64,000 nucleotides of DNA from Actinocorallia herbida. GTDB taxonomy: Bacteria > Actinomycetota > Actinomycetes > Streptosporangiales > Streptosporangiaceae. Positions 18,396-27,099 of this stretch are shown piece by piece (positions within the stretch are counted from its first letter, which is position 1; each line of letters opens with the position of its first letter). Below the pieces are notes generated by a model. The model was not told where the DNA came from and searched no databases. It saw only the letters and a list, made by a program, of their open reading frames with translations. The position numbers and the translations under genes are program-made. The stretch covers positions 6,696,001 through 6,760,000 of the forward strand of contig NZ_RJKE01000001.1 of assembly GCF_003751225.1 (NCBI RefSeq), written 5' to 3'.

Positions 18396-20099
18396 ATGGC
18401 TCGATCCAACGAGGCGGCGGCCGAAGCGCTCAACGAATACGCGGAACTCTTCGCCCTCGACGGCGGCGACCCCTTCCGGGTGCGCAGCTACCAGAAGGCG
18501 GCGAAGGCGATCGCGGGGCATCCACGCGACCTGCGCGAGATCTCCGTCCGCGACGTGCCGGGCATCGGCGAGGCGATCGCCAAGAAGGTCGAGGAGTTCC
18601 TCGCGCGTGGCGGCTTCCGCCAGCTCGACGCGCTGCGCGCCAAGGTGCCCGACGGGGTGCGCCGCCTCACCCGCATCCCCTCCCTCGGCCCGAAGACCGC
18701 CCTGTTCCTCTACCGCGAGCTCGGCATCGACTCCGCCGAGGCGCTGGCCGACGCGATCGCGGCGGGCCGGCTCAAGGGCGTGAAGGGCATGGGCCCCAAG
18801 ACCGTCGACAACCTGCTCGCGGGCATCGAGCAGCTGCGCAGCTCCGGCGGGCGGGTGCATCGCGGGATCGCCTTCGACCTCGCCCAGCAGGTGATCGCCG
18901 TGCTCGGCGGCCAGGCGAGCCCGCCCGAGCGGATCGCCTACGCCGGGTCGCTGCGCCGGATGCGCGAGACCGTCGGGGACATCGACATCCTCGCGGTCGG
19001 CTCGCCCGGCCTGATGGAGGCGCTGCGGGCGCAGCCGTTCGTCACCGAGGTCGTCGCCGCGGGCGACAAGAAGACCTCGGTCCGCACCGACCGCGGGCTC
19101 CAGATCGACCTCCGGCTCGTGCCCGCGGAGTCCTGGGGCGCGGCGCTGGTGTACTTCACCGGCGGCAAGGACCACAACGTGCGGCTGCGCGAGATCGCGG
19201 TGCGCAAGGGCTGGAAGCTGTCGGAGTACGGACTGTTCGAGGGCGAGCGCGTCATCGCCGCGGCCACCGAGGAGGACATCTACGCGGCGCTCGGCATGCA
19301 GTGGGTGCCCCCGCCCCTGCGCGAGGACATGGGCGAGGTGGAGGCGGCGCTCAAGCACGAGCTGCCCGAGCTGGTACAGAGAGCCGACCTCAAGGGCGAC
19401 CTGCACACCCACACGAACCTCACCGACGGCGTCGCGTCCCTGGAGGAGATGGTCGCCGCCGCGGCGGACCTCGGCCACTCCTACTACGCGGTCACCGACC
19501 ACGCGCCCGACCTCGCCATGCAGCGGATGACGCTGGACAAGGCGCTGGAGCAGCGGGCCGCGCTGGAGGCGCTCCAGGCGAAGTACCCGCGCATGCGGCT
19601 GCTGCACGGCACCGAGCTGAACATCGGCCCCGACGGCTCGGTCGACTGGCCGCTGGAGGTCCTCGAGGGGTTCGACGTCCGCGTCGCCAGCGTCCACTCG
19701 CACTTCACCCAGCCGCGCGAGGAGATGACCCGAAGGTTCATCGCGGCCTGCGAGAACCCCGGCGTGCACATCATCGGCCACCCGACCACCCGCAAGATAG
19801 GCAAGCGCCCACCCGTCGACGCCGATTGGGACGCGGTGTTCGACGCCGCGGCCCGCACCGGCACCGTGCTGGAGATCGACTCCTTCCCCGACCGGGCCGA
19901 CCTCCCGTCGGACCTCGTCCGCCGCGCCAAGCACCGCGGCGTCAGGTTCTCGATCGACAGCGACGCCCATGCCGTCCCCCACCTGGGCAACCAGCACTAC
20001 GGCGTGGGCATCGCGCAGCGCGCCGCCCTCACCCCCGACGACGTCATCAACGCCTGGCCCCTGGACCGCCTCCTCGCCCACCTGGCCGCCCCCACCTGA
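18396..20099 (+). CDS. polX: PolX-type DNA polymerase with PHP phosphoesterase domain
   Basis: A 567-residue protein with the bacterial PolX architecture. Two helix-hairpin-helix motifs (DVPGIGEAIAKKVEEFL and GVKGMGPKTVDNLL) flank the 8-kDa-like region. The nucleotidyltransferase palm follows, with AGSLRRMRETVGDIDILAV providing two metal-binding Asps, and LQIDLRLVP the third. A C-terminal PHP domain starts at DLHTHTNLTDG (His337, His339) and has VTDHA, GTELNI and DSDAH motifs. PolX enzymes fill short gaps in base-excision repair; the PHP domain supplies 3'-5' exonuclease or 3'-end processing. Transcription probably starts in the short gap after the preceding terminator. Confidence 0.92.
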   Translation: MARSNEAAAEALNEYAELFALDGGDPFRVRSYQKAAKAIAGHPRDLREISVRDVPGIGEAIAKKVEEFLARGGFRQLDALRAKVPDGVRRLTRIPSLGPKTALFLYRELGIDSAEALADAIAAGRLKGVKGMGPKTVDNLLAGIEQLRSSGGRVHRGIAFDLAQQVIAVLGGQASPPERIAYAGSLRRMRETVGDIDILAVGSPGLMEALRAQPFVTEVVAAGDKKTSVRTDRGLQIDLRLVPAESWGAALVYFTGGKDHNVRLREIAVRKGWKLSEYGLFEGERVIAAATEEDIYAALGMQWVPPPLREDMGEVEAALKHELPELVQRADLKGDLHTHTNLTDGVASLEEMVAAAADLGHSYYAVTDHAPDLAMQRMTLDKALEQRAALEALQAKYPRMRLLHGTELNIGPDGSVDWPLEVLEGFDVRVASVHSHFTQPREEMTRRFIAACENPGVHIIGHPTTRKIGKRPPVDADWDAVFDAAARTGTVLEIDSFPDRADLPSDLVRRAKHRGVRFSIDSDAHAVPHLGNQHYGVGIAQRAALTPDDVINAWPLDRLLAHLAAPT

Positions 20100-20514
20100 G
20101 GACCGGCGCCCCGCGCCCGCTCCGCACGGGCAGCCGCCGGACCGACGACGGGCGCCCGTCCGTCCACGGCCCGAACCGGCTGCCGCCGTACCGACGGCAG
20201 GGGCTCGTCCGCCCCCGGGCCGCACCCGACGGAGCTCGGCCGGCCGCCCGGTCACCTGACGCGTGCCGGGCTCACCCGACGCGCGGATCCCGGCGTCCAC
20301 GTCGCGGAGGTGAAGCGGTTCCCCGGCGCTCGCCATGATGACGGGCGACGACGAGACGGGGCGGCGATGCTCGACGAGCGCCGCGCGGCGCCGCCCCGGG
20401 TCGGACCAGGGGAGGCGGGTGGGGGCCTTGTCCGGGGAGGGCACCGGTGGGGTGACCCGCCGTGGCCAGGTGGATGCGAAGGGGCGGGGAGGGGGCGGCC
20501 TAGGATCGCCGGGC
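20100..20514. other. Intergenic region before ltrA paralogs
   Basis: No gene is supported in these 415 bases. A palindrome ACGGGCGCCCGT lies near 20146-20157 and may help terminate polX. The last 15 bases hold the -10-like TAGGAT for the next gene. Confidence 0.5.
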
Positions 20515-20517
20515 ATG
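20501..20517 (+). promoter_or_regulatory. -10 element of leaderless ltrA-like gene 1
   Basis: CCTAGGATCGCCGGGCATG: TAGGAT at 20501-20506, ATG at 20515, 8 intervening bases, no ribosome binding site. The same arrangement recurs before the second paralog. Confidence 0.55.
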
Positions 20518-21660
20518 GCGCAGAGGTGGCATCGGGTGATGTGCGGTAGGGATCCGGAGGAGGAGCACAGGGCTTCTACGCCGTTGGAGTTGTTCTTCGA
20601 TCTCTGTTTCGTGGTGGCGGTGGCGCAGGCGGGTGCGGCGCTGCACCATGCGATCGGCGAAGGACATGTCGGGCATGGGGTGAGCGCCTATCTGATGGTG
20701 TTCTTCGCGATCTGGTGGGCCTGGATGAACTTCACCTGGTTCGCCTCCGCGTACGACACCGACGATGTTCCCTACCGGCTCGCGGTGCTGGTCCAGATCA
20801 CGGGGTCGCTGATCATCGCGGCGGGGGTCTCCCGGGCGTTCGAGTCCGAGGACTGGACCGTCGTCGTCATCGGGTACACGGTGATGCGGGCCGCCCTCAT
20901 CTGCCAGTGGCTGCGTGCGGCCGTCGAGGATCCGGCGGGGCGGGCCACGGCCGTGCGGTGCGCGGCGGGCCTGTTCCTCGTGCAGTGCTGCTGGGTCGCT
21001 TTCCTGTGGGTGCCGCACGGACTGGTCGGATATGCCTGGGTGGTGTGCGCCCTGCTGGACCTCGCGGTCCCGATCGTCGCTTCACAGGGCGAGACGTCCT
21101 GGCACCGGGAGCACATCGCCGAGCGGTACGGGCTGTTCACCCTGATCGTGCTCGGCGAGTCCGTCGGGGCGGCGACGCTGGCGTTCCAGGCGGCGTTCGC
21201 GACGGGCCGCACCGCCGAACTCGTCGTCACCGCGCTCGGCGGGGTGCTGGTGATGGCCTCGCTCTGGTGGCTGTACTTCTCGCGGGACTCCGCGGTGCTG
21301 CTCACCTCGGCGCGCGCGTCGTTCGTGTGGGGCTACGGGCATTACCTGGTGTTCGCGGCCAGCGCCGCGGTCGGGGCCGGACTGGCGGTCGTGGCGGCGC
21401 GGGCCGAGGGCGAGGCGGAGATCCCGGCCGCTCTCGCGGCGGCCTCGGTGACGGTGCCCGTCGCGGTGTTCGTGGTCGTGCTGTGGTTCCTGCACCGGCG
21501 CGCGGGCGGCTCCGCCGTGCCCGCCTTCGCCGCGGCGGCCCTGGTGCTCGCCGCGACGTTCACGCCCACGCCCGTCATCGTCACCGGACTGCTCCTCGCC
21601 GCGCTCGTCGCGCTCCGGGAGATCCAGCACGCCCGCGCGGAGCCGGCCCCGGCCGCATGA
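20515..21660 (+). CDS. Low temperature requirement protein A (LtrA) family, copy 1
   Basis: A 381-residue polytopic membrane protein of the LtrA family, with about 10-12 hydrophobic segments. The family signature is at the N-terminus (TPLELFFDLCFVVAVAQ) and in HHAIGEGH, FAIWWAWMNFTWFASAYDTDD and HIAERYGLFTLIVLGES. LtrA was named for growth of Listeria at low temperature; its biochemical role is unknown. The ATG at 20515 is chosen because the following residues align with the start of the second copy and the promoter is leaderless-like; upstream in-frame sequence is low complexity. Confidence 0.9.
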   Translation: MAQRWHRVMCGRDPEEEHRASTPLELFFDLCFVVAVAQAGAALHHAIGEGHVGHGVSAYLMVFFAIWWAWMNFTWFASAYDTDDVPYRLAVLVQITGSLIIAAGVSRAFESEDWTVVVIGYTVMRAALICQWLRAAVEDPAGRATAVRCAAGLFLVQCCWVAFLWVPHGLVGYAWVVCALLDLAVPIVASQGETSWHREHIAERYGLFTLIVLGESVGAATLAFQAAFATGRTAELVVTALGGVLVMASLWWLYFSRDSAVLLTSARASFVWGYGHYLVFAASAAVGAGLAVVAARAEGEAEIPAALAAASVTVPVAVFVVVLWFLHRRAGGSAVPAFAAAALVLAATFTPTPVIVTGLLLAALVALREIQHARAEPAPAA

Positions 21661-21760
21661 GGGGCGCCCCGCCGCGCGTGGGATCCGGCACGGGCGGAGA
21701 CCGCGCCGGCGAGGGCGTGCCACCTTGAAGGGGAGGTTCCCGAGCAAAGGGTGGCGCGCC

Positions 21761-21777
21761 TAAGATGCCCGTTCATG
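21761..21777 (+). promoter_or_regulatory. -10 element of leaderless ltrA-like gene 2
   Basis: TAAGAT at 21761-21766 with ATG at 21775 gives exactly the spacing seen upstream of copy 1 (20501/20515), again with no ribosome binding site. Confidence 0.55.
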
Positions 21778-22938
21778 GCTTATGCGTGGCACAAGCGGAT
21801 GCGGGCCCGGGACCTCGCCGAGGAGCACCGGGCCGCGACCCCCCTGGAACTGTTCTTCGACCTGTGCTTCATCGTGGCCGTCGCCCAGGCCGGCACGTCC
21901 CTGCACCACGCGGTCGGCGAAGGGCACGTCGCGCATGGGGTGGGCGCCTACCTGATGGTGTTCTTCGCCATCTGGTGGGCCTGGATGAACTTCACCTGGT
22001 TCGCCTCCGCGTACGACACCGACGACGTTCCGTACCGGCTCGCCGTCCTCATCCAGATCACCGGGTCGCTCATCGTGGCGGCCGGGGTCGCGCGCGCCTT
22101 CGACGACGGCGACTTCACGATCATGATCGTCGGCTATGTGGTCATGCGCACCGCGCTCATCGGGCAGTGGCTGCGCGCGGCGGCGGCCGACCCGGCGGGC
22201 CGCACGACCGCGCTGCGCATGGCGGGCGGCCTGTTCGCGGTCCAGACGCTGTGGGTGGCGTTCCTCTTCCTCCCCGAGTCCTACCGGGTCCCCGCGTGGA
22301 TCGCCTTCGCCGTTCTCGACGCCGGGGTACCCGTCGTCGCCGAGCGGGCCGGGCGGACGAGCTGGCATCCGCGGCACATCGCCGAACGGTACGGGCTGTT
22401 CACCCTCATCATGCTGGGCGAGTCCGTGGCCGCGGCGACCCTCGCGTTCAAGGCGGCCTTCGAGGCGGGCGTGAGCGTCCGGCTCATCGTGACGGGCCTC
22501 GGAGGGGTCGTCATCATGAGCGCGCTGTGGTGGCTGTACTTCTCACGCGACCCCTCCGGCAGGTTGACGGACTCGCGCGCCGGGTTCATCTGGGGTTACG
22601 GCCATTACGCGGTGTTCGCCGCGAGCGCCGCCGTCGGCGCGGGACTGTCGGTCTCGGCCGCCCATCTGGAACACGAGACGCACGTCTCCGACACGGTCGC
22701 CGCGGCCTCCGTCACCCTCCCGGTCGCCGTCTTCCTCCTCGCCCTGTGGGTCCTGCACCACCACCGCACCGAGCCCTACCTGCCCCTGGTCCTCACCATC
22801 GGCTTCCTCGCCGCCTCGACCTTCACCCCCGCGGCCGTCCCCCTCACCGCCCTCTGCCTGGCCGCCCTGGTCGCCTACAAGGAGGTCCGCACCGCCCGCG
22901 CGCGACCCGTCCCGGCCTTCGACCCCGAACCCGCCTGA
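21775..22938 (+). CDS. Low temperature requirement protein A (LtrA) family, copy 2
   Basis: A 387-residue paralog of the preceding gene. The two are closely similar throughout (for example both have FFAIWWAWMNFTWFASAYD and DVPYRLAVL) and have the same TM pattern, so they arose by tandem duplication. Copy 2 differs mainly in the loops around residues 170-200 and the C-terminal third. It has its own leaderless-type promoter 114 bases after copy 1 stops, so the copies can be expressed independently. Function unknown beyond family membership. Confidence 0.9.
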   Translation: MAYAWHKRMRARDLAEEHRAATPLELFFDLCFIVAVAQAGTSLHHAVGEGHVAHGVGAYLMVFFAIWWAWMNFTWFASAYDTDDVPYRLAVLIQITGSLIVAAGVARAFDDGDFTIMIVGYVVMRTALIGQWLRAAAADPAGRTTALRMAGGLFAVQTLWVAFLFLPESYRVPAWIAFAVLDAGVPVVAERAGRTSWHPRHIAERYGLFTLIMLGESVAAATLAFKAAFEAGVSVRLIVTGLGGVVIMSALWWLYFSRDPSGRLTDSRAGFIWGYGHYAVFAASAAVGAGLSVSAAHLEHETHVSDTVAAASVTLPVAVFLLALWVLHHHRTEPYLPLVLTIGFLAASTFTPAAVPLTALCLAALVAYKEVRTARARPVPAFDPEPA

Positions 22939-23047
22939 CCCGCGAGGGCACCCCTGAGAAGGCGCAGGCCGGAAGCGGGACGGCTGCTCGGAGGCGGCCG
23001 ATCACGGCCCCGCCGGGGGCCTGGCACGGGTGAGGCGGACCGCGACC

Positions 23048-23698
23048 TCAGAGCCGCCCGAGGTCGCCCGCTCTGTGGTGGCGGCGGCACAGGACCTTGT
23101 AGCGGACCTCGGTGGAGTCGTCGGTGTCGGCGATGACGACCTGTTCGCCGGCCCGGACGAGCTCGCCGCCGACGGTGCGGGCGTTGAGCTGGCCGGGGCG
23201 GCCGCACCAGCACAGGACCTCGACCTGGAGGCGGGAGACCTCGTCGGCGAGCTCGAAGAGGCGGCGGGCCGCGGGGAAGAGCTCGGCGCGGAAGTCCGAG
23301 GCGAGGCCGAAGGCGTACACGTCGATGTCGCAGTCGTCGACGAGGTCGGCGAGCTGCTCGACCTGGGCGACGGTGTAGAACTGCACCTCGTCGCAGACGA
23401 CGTAGTCGAGGCGGGGCTGGGCGCGGCGGACGAGCTCGCCGAGGTCGCAGTCGTCGCTCACCTCGTAGGCGTCGCCGTCGAGGCCGATCCGGCTGGTGAC
23501 GCGCGGACCGCCGGACCTGTCGTGCTTGGTCAGGACGAGACCGCGCCTGCCCTGCCTGCGGTGGTTGTAGTTGATCTGCAGGGCGAGGGTGGATTTGCCG
23601 CAGTCCATCGGCCCATAGAAGAACTTGAGCACCGCGTCGCGGTGGAGGCCGCTCACTCCCGCGGGCGGAACCGATGACAATGCCGACAGATCACTCAC
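23048..23698 (-). CDS. tdk: Thymidine kinase
   Basis: A 216-residue type II thymidine kinase, which phosphorylates thymidine with ATP in the salvage pathway. Visible motifs: P-loop FFYGPMDCGKSTLAL, Walker B-like VVCDEVQFY with the catalytic Glu, the lasso region DFRAELF, and four zinc-ligand positions in CWCG and the C-terminal CRRHH. The N-terminal 20 residues (Ser/Pro-rich) are longer than in E. coli Tdk, so a later start is possible. It converges with ltrA copy 2. Confidence 0.93.
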   Translation of the reverse strand: MSDLSALSSVPPAGVSGLHRDAVLKFFYGPMDCGKSTLALQINYNHRRQGRRGLVLTKHDRSGGPRVTSRIGLDGDAYEVSDDCDLGELVRRAQPRLDYVVCDEVQFYTVAQVEQLADLVDDCDIDVYAFGLASDFRAELFPAARRLFELADEVSRLQVEVLCWCGRPGQLNARTVGGELVRAGEQVVIADTDDSTEVRYKVLCRRHHRAGDLGRL

Positions 23699-23742
23699 GG
23701 GGTGTCAGTCTATGACGCACGGCCGATGCCCGGTACTCGGGT

Positions 23743-24909
23743 TCAGGCGAAACCCGGCAGGTGGGCCGCCGCCTCGTCCCGGAACCTTCCGCTGCCGCCC
23801 AGCGCGCCGAGGACGGCGAGCAGGGCGGGCAGGACGTGCGCGGTCTGCCGGTAGTCCGCGGGCAGGGTGAGGTGGCGGGCCGCGGTGAGCATCGCCGGGG
23901 TGGTGGCCTCGTTCACCCGGTCGGCGACCCAGCGCGGGCTGAACGTGAAGGTGTCCTCCCGGACGAACGCCGTCAGGGAGCGCAGGAGGGCGGCGAACGG
24001 CCTCAGGTCGGCGTCCGTGCCGCCGGCCGCGAGGCCGTGGCTGCGGGCCGCGGCGACGATCCTGGGCAGCCTCCCGCCCGCCGCCGTCCGGGTGAGCCTG
24101 CCGAGCGCGGGCGGGTGGGGGGCGCCGACCGCGCCGAAGTCGAGGACGCCGAGCCGACCGTCGGGCAGCAGCCGGAAGTTGGCGGGATCGGGGTCGAGGT
24201 GGACGAGGCCGCAGCGGGCGGGCGCGGCGAGGGCGAACCGGAACAGCAGGAGGGACGCGCGGTCCCGTTCGGTCCGGGTGCCGCTGCGGGCCACGGCGAC
24301 GAGCGGACGCCCGCCGAGCCATTCGGTGACGAGGCAGGATCCGGCCTGGGCGACGACGGCCGGGACCCGGAAGTCGGGGTCGCCCGCGAAGGCCGCGGCG
24401 AACGCGCGCTGCCCCTCGGCCTCGCGTCCGGTGTCGAGTTCCCGCGCGAGGACCGCCAGCAGTCCGGCGGAGACCGATCCGGCGCCCGGCAGCAGGACCG
24501 CGGTGAGCGGGGACAGCCGGTCCAGCTGGCCGAGGTCGTACTCGAGGGCCTGGCGGGCGCCGGGGAACTGGAGTTTGACGGCGACCTCGCGCCCATCGTG
24601 CCAGACGGCGCGGTGGACCTGGCCGTGGGTGGCGAGGGCGACGGGCCGGTCGGTGAACATCCGGAACAGCCCGGACCAGTCGGGGCCGAGGTCGCGCGCC
24701 ATCTCCAGGTGGACGGCGCCGGGCAGCATGACGGGCGCCGCGCCCCGCAACCGGGTCAGCGCGGCGCGGTAGGGCGGCCCTGCGCCTTCCGGCAGGAGCT
24801 CTTCGTACAGGGGCAGGACCCGAGCCATCCGAGTGACGCAAACGCGCAGTTCGCTCAGCACCTCGAACAGATGCCGGGTGATCCTCTCCTGAAGATCGTC
24901 GTCGCGCAT
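23743..24909 (-). CDS. AarF/UbiB (ABC1)-family kinase-like protein
   Basis: A 388-residue protein from ATG 24909. ABC1-family motifs are visible: EVAVKLQFPGA (nucleotide-binding Lys), VTEWLGGRPL, GLVHLDPDPANFRLL (the family HxDxxxxN catalytic loop, normally HADPHPGN) and LGVLDFGAVG (metal-binding Asp). These atypical kinases act on quinone or lipid metabolism in other bacteria. The frame stays open far upstream into the GntR gene, but codon character stops at 24909. TATATT on the minus strand (24919-24924) lies 9 bases from the ATG, so this is another likely leaderless gene. It is divergent from a GntR regulator that may control it. Confidence 0.8.
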   Translation of the reverse strand: MRDDDLQERITRHLFEVLSELRVCVTRMARVLPLYEELLPEGAGPPYRAALTRLRGAAPVMLPGAVHLEMARDLGPDWSGLFRMFTDRPVALATHGQVHRAVWHDGREVAVKLQFPGARQALEYDLGQLDRLSPLTAVLLPGAGSVSAGLLAVLARELDTGREAEGQRAFAAAFAGDPDFRVPAVVAQAGSCLVTEWLGGRPLVAVARSGTRTERDRASLLLFRFALAAPARCGLVHLDPDPANFRLLPDGRLGVLDFGAVGAPHPPALGRLTRTAAGGRLPRIVAAARSHGLAAGGTDADLRPFAALLRSLTAFVREDTFTFSPRWVADRVNEATTPAMLTAARHLTLPADYRQTAHVLPALLAVLGALGGSGRFRDEAAAHLPGFA

Positions 24910-24969
24910 CGCGCTAGGAATATACCCGTCTAAACTTCCCCGGACACGGACTTGCGGGAGGGTGGAGAC

Positions 24970-25728
24970 GTGGGTGCACCGACGGTCGTCACCGACATGG
25001 CCGACGCGTTGGCGGGCCGGATCGTCGCCGGGGCGTACCCGGCGGGGACGCTCGCTCCGTCGGTGAGGCAGCTCGCCGAGGAGTTCTCGGTGAACCGCGC
25101 GACGGCCCAGCTCGTCCTGGTCCGGCTGGAGGCGGCGCGGCTGGTGGAGGCGCGCCGCGGCAAGGGTTTCGTGGTGCGGGATCTCGGCCGCGACGGCGGA
25201 CTGGAGATCTGCCGGGTGGTGCTGCGGCACGCCGCGCGGCTCCCCGACACCGCGGTGGCGGTGTTCACCGGGACGCTGGATCTCTACCACGACGTGCTGA
25301 CGCGCTCGGCCCGCCTCGTCGCGGCGAGGCCCGGCGCGCACGATCACACCGCGGCCGTGGGCGCGCTCGCCCGCTTCGAGGAGCTGAGCGCGGCGGGCGC
25401 GGCCCCCGCGGCGCTGCTGAGCGCCGAGCTCGCCATCGCCCGCGCGTTCACGACCGCCGCGGCCCGCCCGGTCCGGATCGCGCTGCTCAACTCCGTCGCG
25501 GAGATCCTGCTCGAGGCCCCGGAGGCCGCGGCGGCGCACTACCCGGCGGGGCAGCACGGGCATGTGCTGCTGTGGCGGACCCTGGTGACGGGCTGGGCGG
25601 GCGGCGTCGTGCCGACCACCGCCGAGCTCGACCTGCTGGACGACGTGCTGGAGCTGCGGCTGCGCCAGGTCGGCGACAGGTTCGCCACGCGGCTGCGCGG
25701 GTCCGGCGGCACCGCGCTGCGCGCCTGA
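24970..25728 (+). CDS. GntR-family transcriptional regulator
   Basis: A 252-residue regulator. The N-terminal winged helix (residues 5-70: GRIVAGAYPAGTLAPSVRQLAEEFSVNRATAQLVLVRLEAARLV is spread over this span) is typical GntR. The all-helical C-terminal domain of about 160 residues resembles FadR/FCD ligand-binding domains. GTG 24970 is preferred over the upstream TTG because GGTGGAG at 24961-24967 is a good ribosome binding site. The 60-bp divergent region with the AarF-like gene contains TAAACT on the plus strand and TATATT on the minus strand, so one operator could regulate both. Confidence 0.85.
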   Translation: MGAPTVVTDMADALAGRIVAGAYPAGTLAPSVRQLAEEFSVNRATAQLVLVRLEAARLVEARRGKGFVVRDLGRDGGLEICRVVLRHAARLPDTAVAVFTGTLDLYHDVLTRSARLVAARPGAHDHTAAVGALARFEELSAAGAAPAALLSAELAIARAFTTAAARPVRIALLNSVAEILLEAPEAAAAHYPAGQHGHVLLWRTLVTGWAGGVVPTTAELDLLDDVLELRLRQVGDRFATRLRGSGGTALRA

Positions 25729-25739
25729 CCGCGGACGCG

Positions 25740-25775
25740 CCGGGGCGCGGACGCCTTGCCGCGTCCGCGCCCCGG
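25740..25775. terminator. Strong bidirectional terminator
   Basis: Perfect 15-base arms (25740-25754 and 25761-25775) with a 6-base loop, placed between the convergent GntR gene and the small basic protein gene. Confidence 0.8.
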
Positions 25776-25790
25776 CCCTCAGACCGCCGG

Positions 25791-25934
25791 TTATTCTTCC
25801 CGGTGCGCCGGAGGCATGGCCATCGGGCGGTCGTCCCGGGCCTGGCGTTTCTCCTGCTTCGCGGTGCGATTAGCCTTGAGCGCGGCCTTCTTCGCCTTAC
25901 CGGAAGTCTTGGCCGGCTTCTTCCTGTCACCCAT
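25791..25934 (-). CDS. Small Lys/Arg-rich protein
   Basis: A 47-residue very basic protein (MGDRKKPAKTSGKAKKAA...) from ATG 25934, with a G-rich ribosome binding site (GGGGGACC). It has repeated KAKK/KANR motifs and an acidic last residue pair. Such short basic proteins occur in many actinomycetes as hypothetical proteins; nucleic-acid binding is a guess from charge. The strong terminator just beyond its stop supports a real transcription unit. Confidence 0.55.
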   Translation of the reverse strand: MGDRKKPAKTSGKAKKAALKANRTAKQEKRQARDDRPMAMPPAHREE

Positions 25935-26037
25935 GATGGTCCCCCGATCTCTGGGGCGCCCGATTTCAGGCGCAAGGTCCACGTTGCCGGGAATCCCGGC
26001 GAAACGACATCCACAGCAGACAAAGAACGGACAAACG

Positions 26038-26253
26038 GTGCACAACCCCGAGATCATCTGCTCCGCCAAGGGCTGCCGCGCCGAAGGCGTGTGGGCGCTG
26101 CGCTGGAACAACCCCAAGCTGCACACGCCCGAGCGGCGCAAGGTCTGGACGGCCTGCGACGAACACCGCGTGAGCCTCTCGGAGTTCCTGGACCGCCGCG
26201 ACTTCCTCAAGGACGTCGTCCCCGTCGGGGATCTCGCCCCCACCGACGGCTGA
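26038..26253 (+). CDS. Small zinc-finger-like protein
   Basis: A 71-residue protein starting at GTG 26038. Cysteines and a histidine form a likely metal site: ICSAKGC near the N-terminus and ACDEH in the middle. The core RWNNPKLHTPERRKVWTACDEH is a conserved actinobacterial hypothetical protein in my memory, sometimes mislabelled in databases. The ribosome binding site is weak. It converges on the DUF6457-like gene with 16 bases between stops. Confidence 0.65.
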   Translation: MHNPEIICSAKGCRAEGVWALRWNNPKLHTPERRKVWTACDEHRVSLSEFLDRRDFLKDVVPVGDLAPTDG

Positions 26254-26269
26254 CCGGACCAGGCCCGGC

Positions 26270-26500
26270 TCAGCCTTCGGCGCCCTCACGAGCCCGCGCG
26301 AGCGCGCTCAACCGCTCCGCCGCCTCCACGGGATCGGCGCCCCGCCCGACGGCCACGCCGAGCAGGTAGGCGGTGAGCGGAGCGGCGGGGCGGGCGACGG
26401 CGTGGGCCACGTCCTTGGTCAGGTCCAGCACCAGATCGCGGTCCAGGACCGACGGATCCAGGCCCAGGGCCGAACTCGCCTCGGCCAGCCATTCGTTCAA
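26270..26500 (-). CDS. DUF6457-like small protein, coupled to mobA
   Basis: A 76-residue helical protein. TTG 26500 is chosen: it overlaps the mobA stop as TTGA and is preceded by AGGAGAGG inside mobA. The sequence NEWLAEASSALGLD then LDLTKDVAHAVARPAAPLTAYLLGVAVG matches small DUF6457-type proteins that follow molybdenum-cofactor genes in actinomycetes. Coupled translation suggests a role in molybdopterin guanine dinucleotide assembly or use, but the function is not known. Confidence 0.75.
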   Translation of the reverse strand: MNEWLAEASSALGLDPSVLDRDLVLDLTKDVAHAVARPAAPLTAYLLGVAVGRGADPVEAAERLSALARAREGAEG

Positions 26501-27069
26501 CGCAGCCTCTCCTCGGCCCGGGCCAGGTCCTCGGGCGTGTCGCAGTCCGACCAGTGTTCGTCGGCCGTGACCCGGACCGGGGAGAGCGGGTCGAGCAGGC
26601 CCCTCAACGAGCCGCCCCCGTACGTCTCCAGGGCGGTCCGCAGCGTGTCGGTCTCCCACGCGCCCGTCAGCCACTGGTCCCGGCCCCCCGCGTCCACCAG
26701 GACGGCGTTGGGGTGCGCCAGGAGGCCCGCGACGACCGGGGCGGTGAGGAAGGGCAGGTCGGCCGCCAGGAGCACCACACGGGGCGCGGAGACGATCTGG
26801 AGGCCCGCGCGCAGGGCGGGCACCGGTCCTGAGCCCGGCGGGTCCTCGTGCACGAACACCGCCTCCATGCCGGGCCGCACGGGTCCGACGACGATCGTGC
26901 GGGAGGCGTCGGCGACGGCGTTCGCCACCCGCTCGATCAGCGGCACACCGCCGACCAGGGCGCCTGGTTTGTCCTGTCCGCCGAACCTTCGCGCGGCCCC
27001 GCCGGCCAAGATCACCGCGTCATAGGGCGCGCCGGGACTTCCCGCGCCGTCCGTCTGCACTGTGCTCAC
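26497..27069 (-). CDS. mobA: Molybdenum cofactor guanylyltransferase
   Basis: A 190-residue nucleotidyltransferase that joins GMP to molybdopterin. It has the signature LAGGAARRFGGQDKP, a conserved Gly-rich GTP loop plus Lys. Further motifs are LLAADLPFL (metal Asp), a substrate loop around AWETDTLRTAL, and the C-terminal DCDTPEDLARAEE typical of MobA. It lies 30 bases downstream of moaA and overlaps the DUF6457-like gene, so all three probably form one operon. Confidence 0.9.
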   Translation of the reverse strand: MSTVQTDGAGSPGAPYDAVILAGGAARRFGGQDKPGALVGGVPLIERVANAVADASRTIVVGPVRPGMEAVFVHEDPPGSGPVPALRAGLQIVSAPRVVLLAADLPFLTAPVVAGLLAHPNAVLVDAGGRDQWLTGAWETDTLRTALETYGGGSLRGLLDPLSPVRVTADEHWSDCDTPEDLARAEERLR

Positions 27070-27099
27070 GGGAGCACCCCTTCCCGGATCTCCGGCCGG

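Noticed and set aside
18381-20516. A 711-codon minus-strand frame opposite PolX
   Set aside because: PolX on the plus strand has complete polymerase and PHP motifs; the antisense frame has none.
24910-25563. N-terminal extension of the AarF-like protein by about 218 residues
   Set aside because: The extension is antisense to the GntR gene and shows no kinase-family sequence; a -10 hexamer lies just before ATG 24909.
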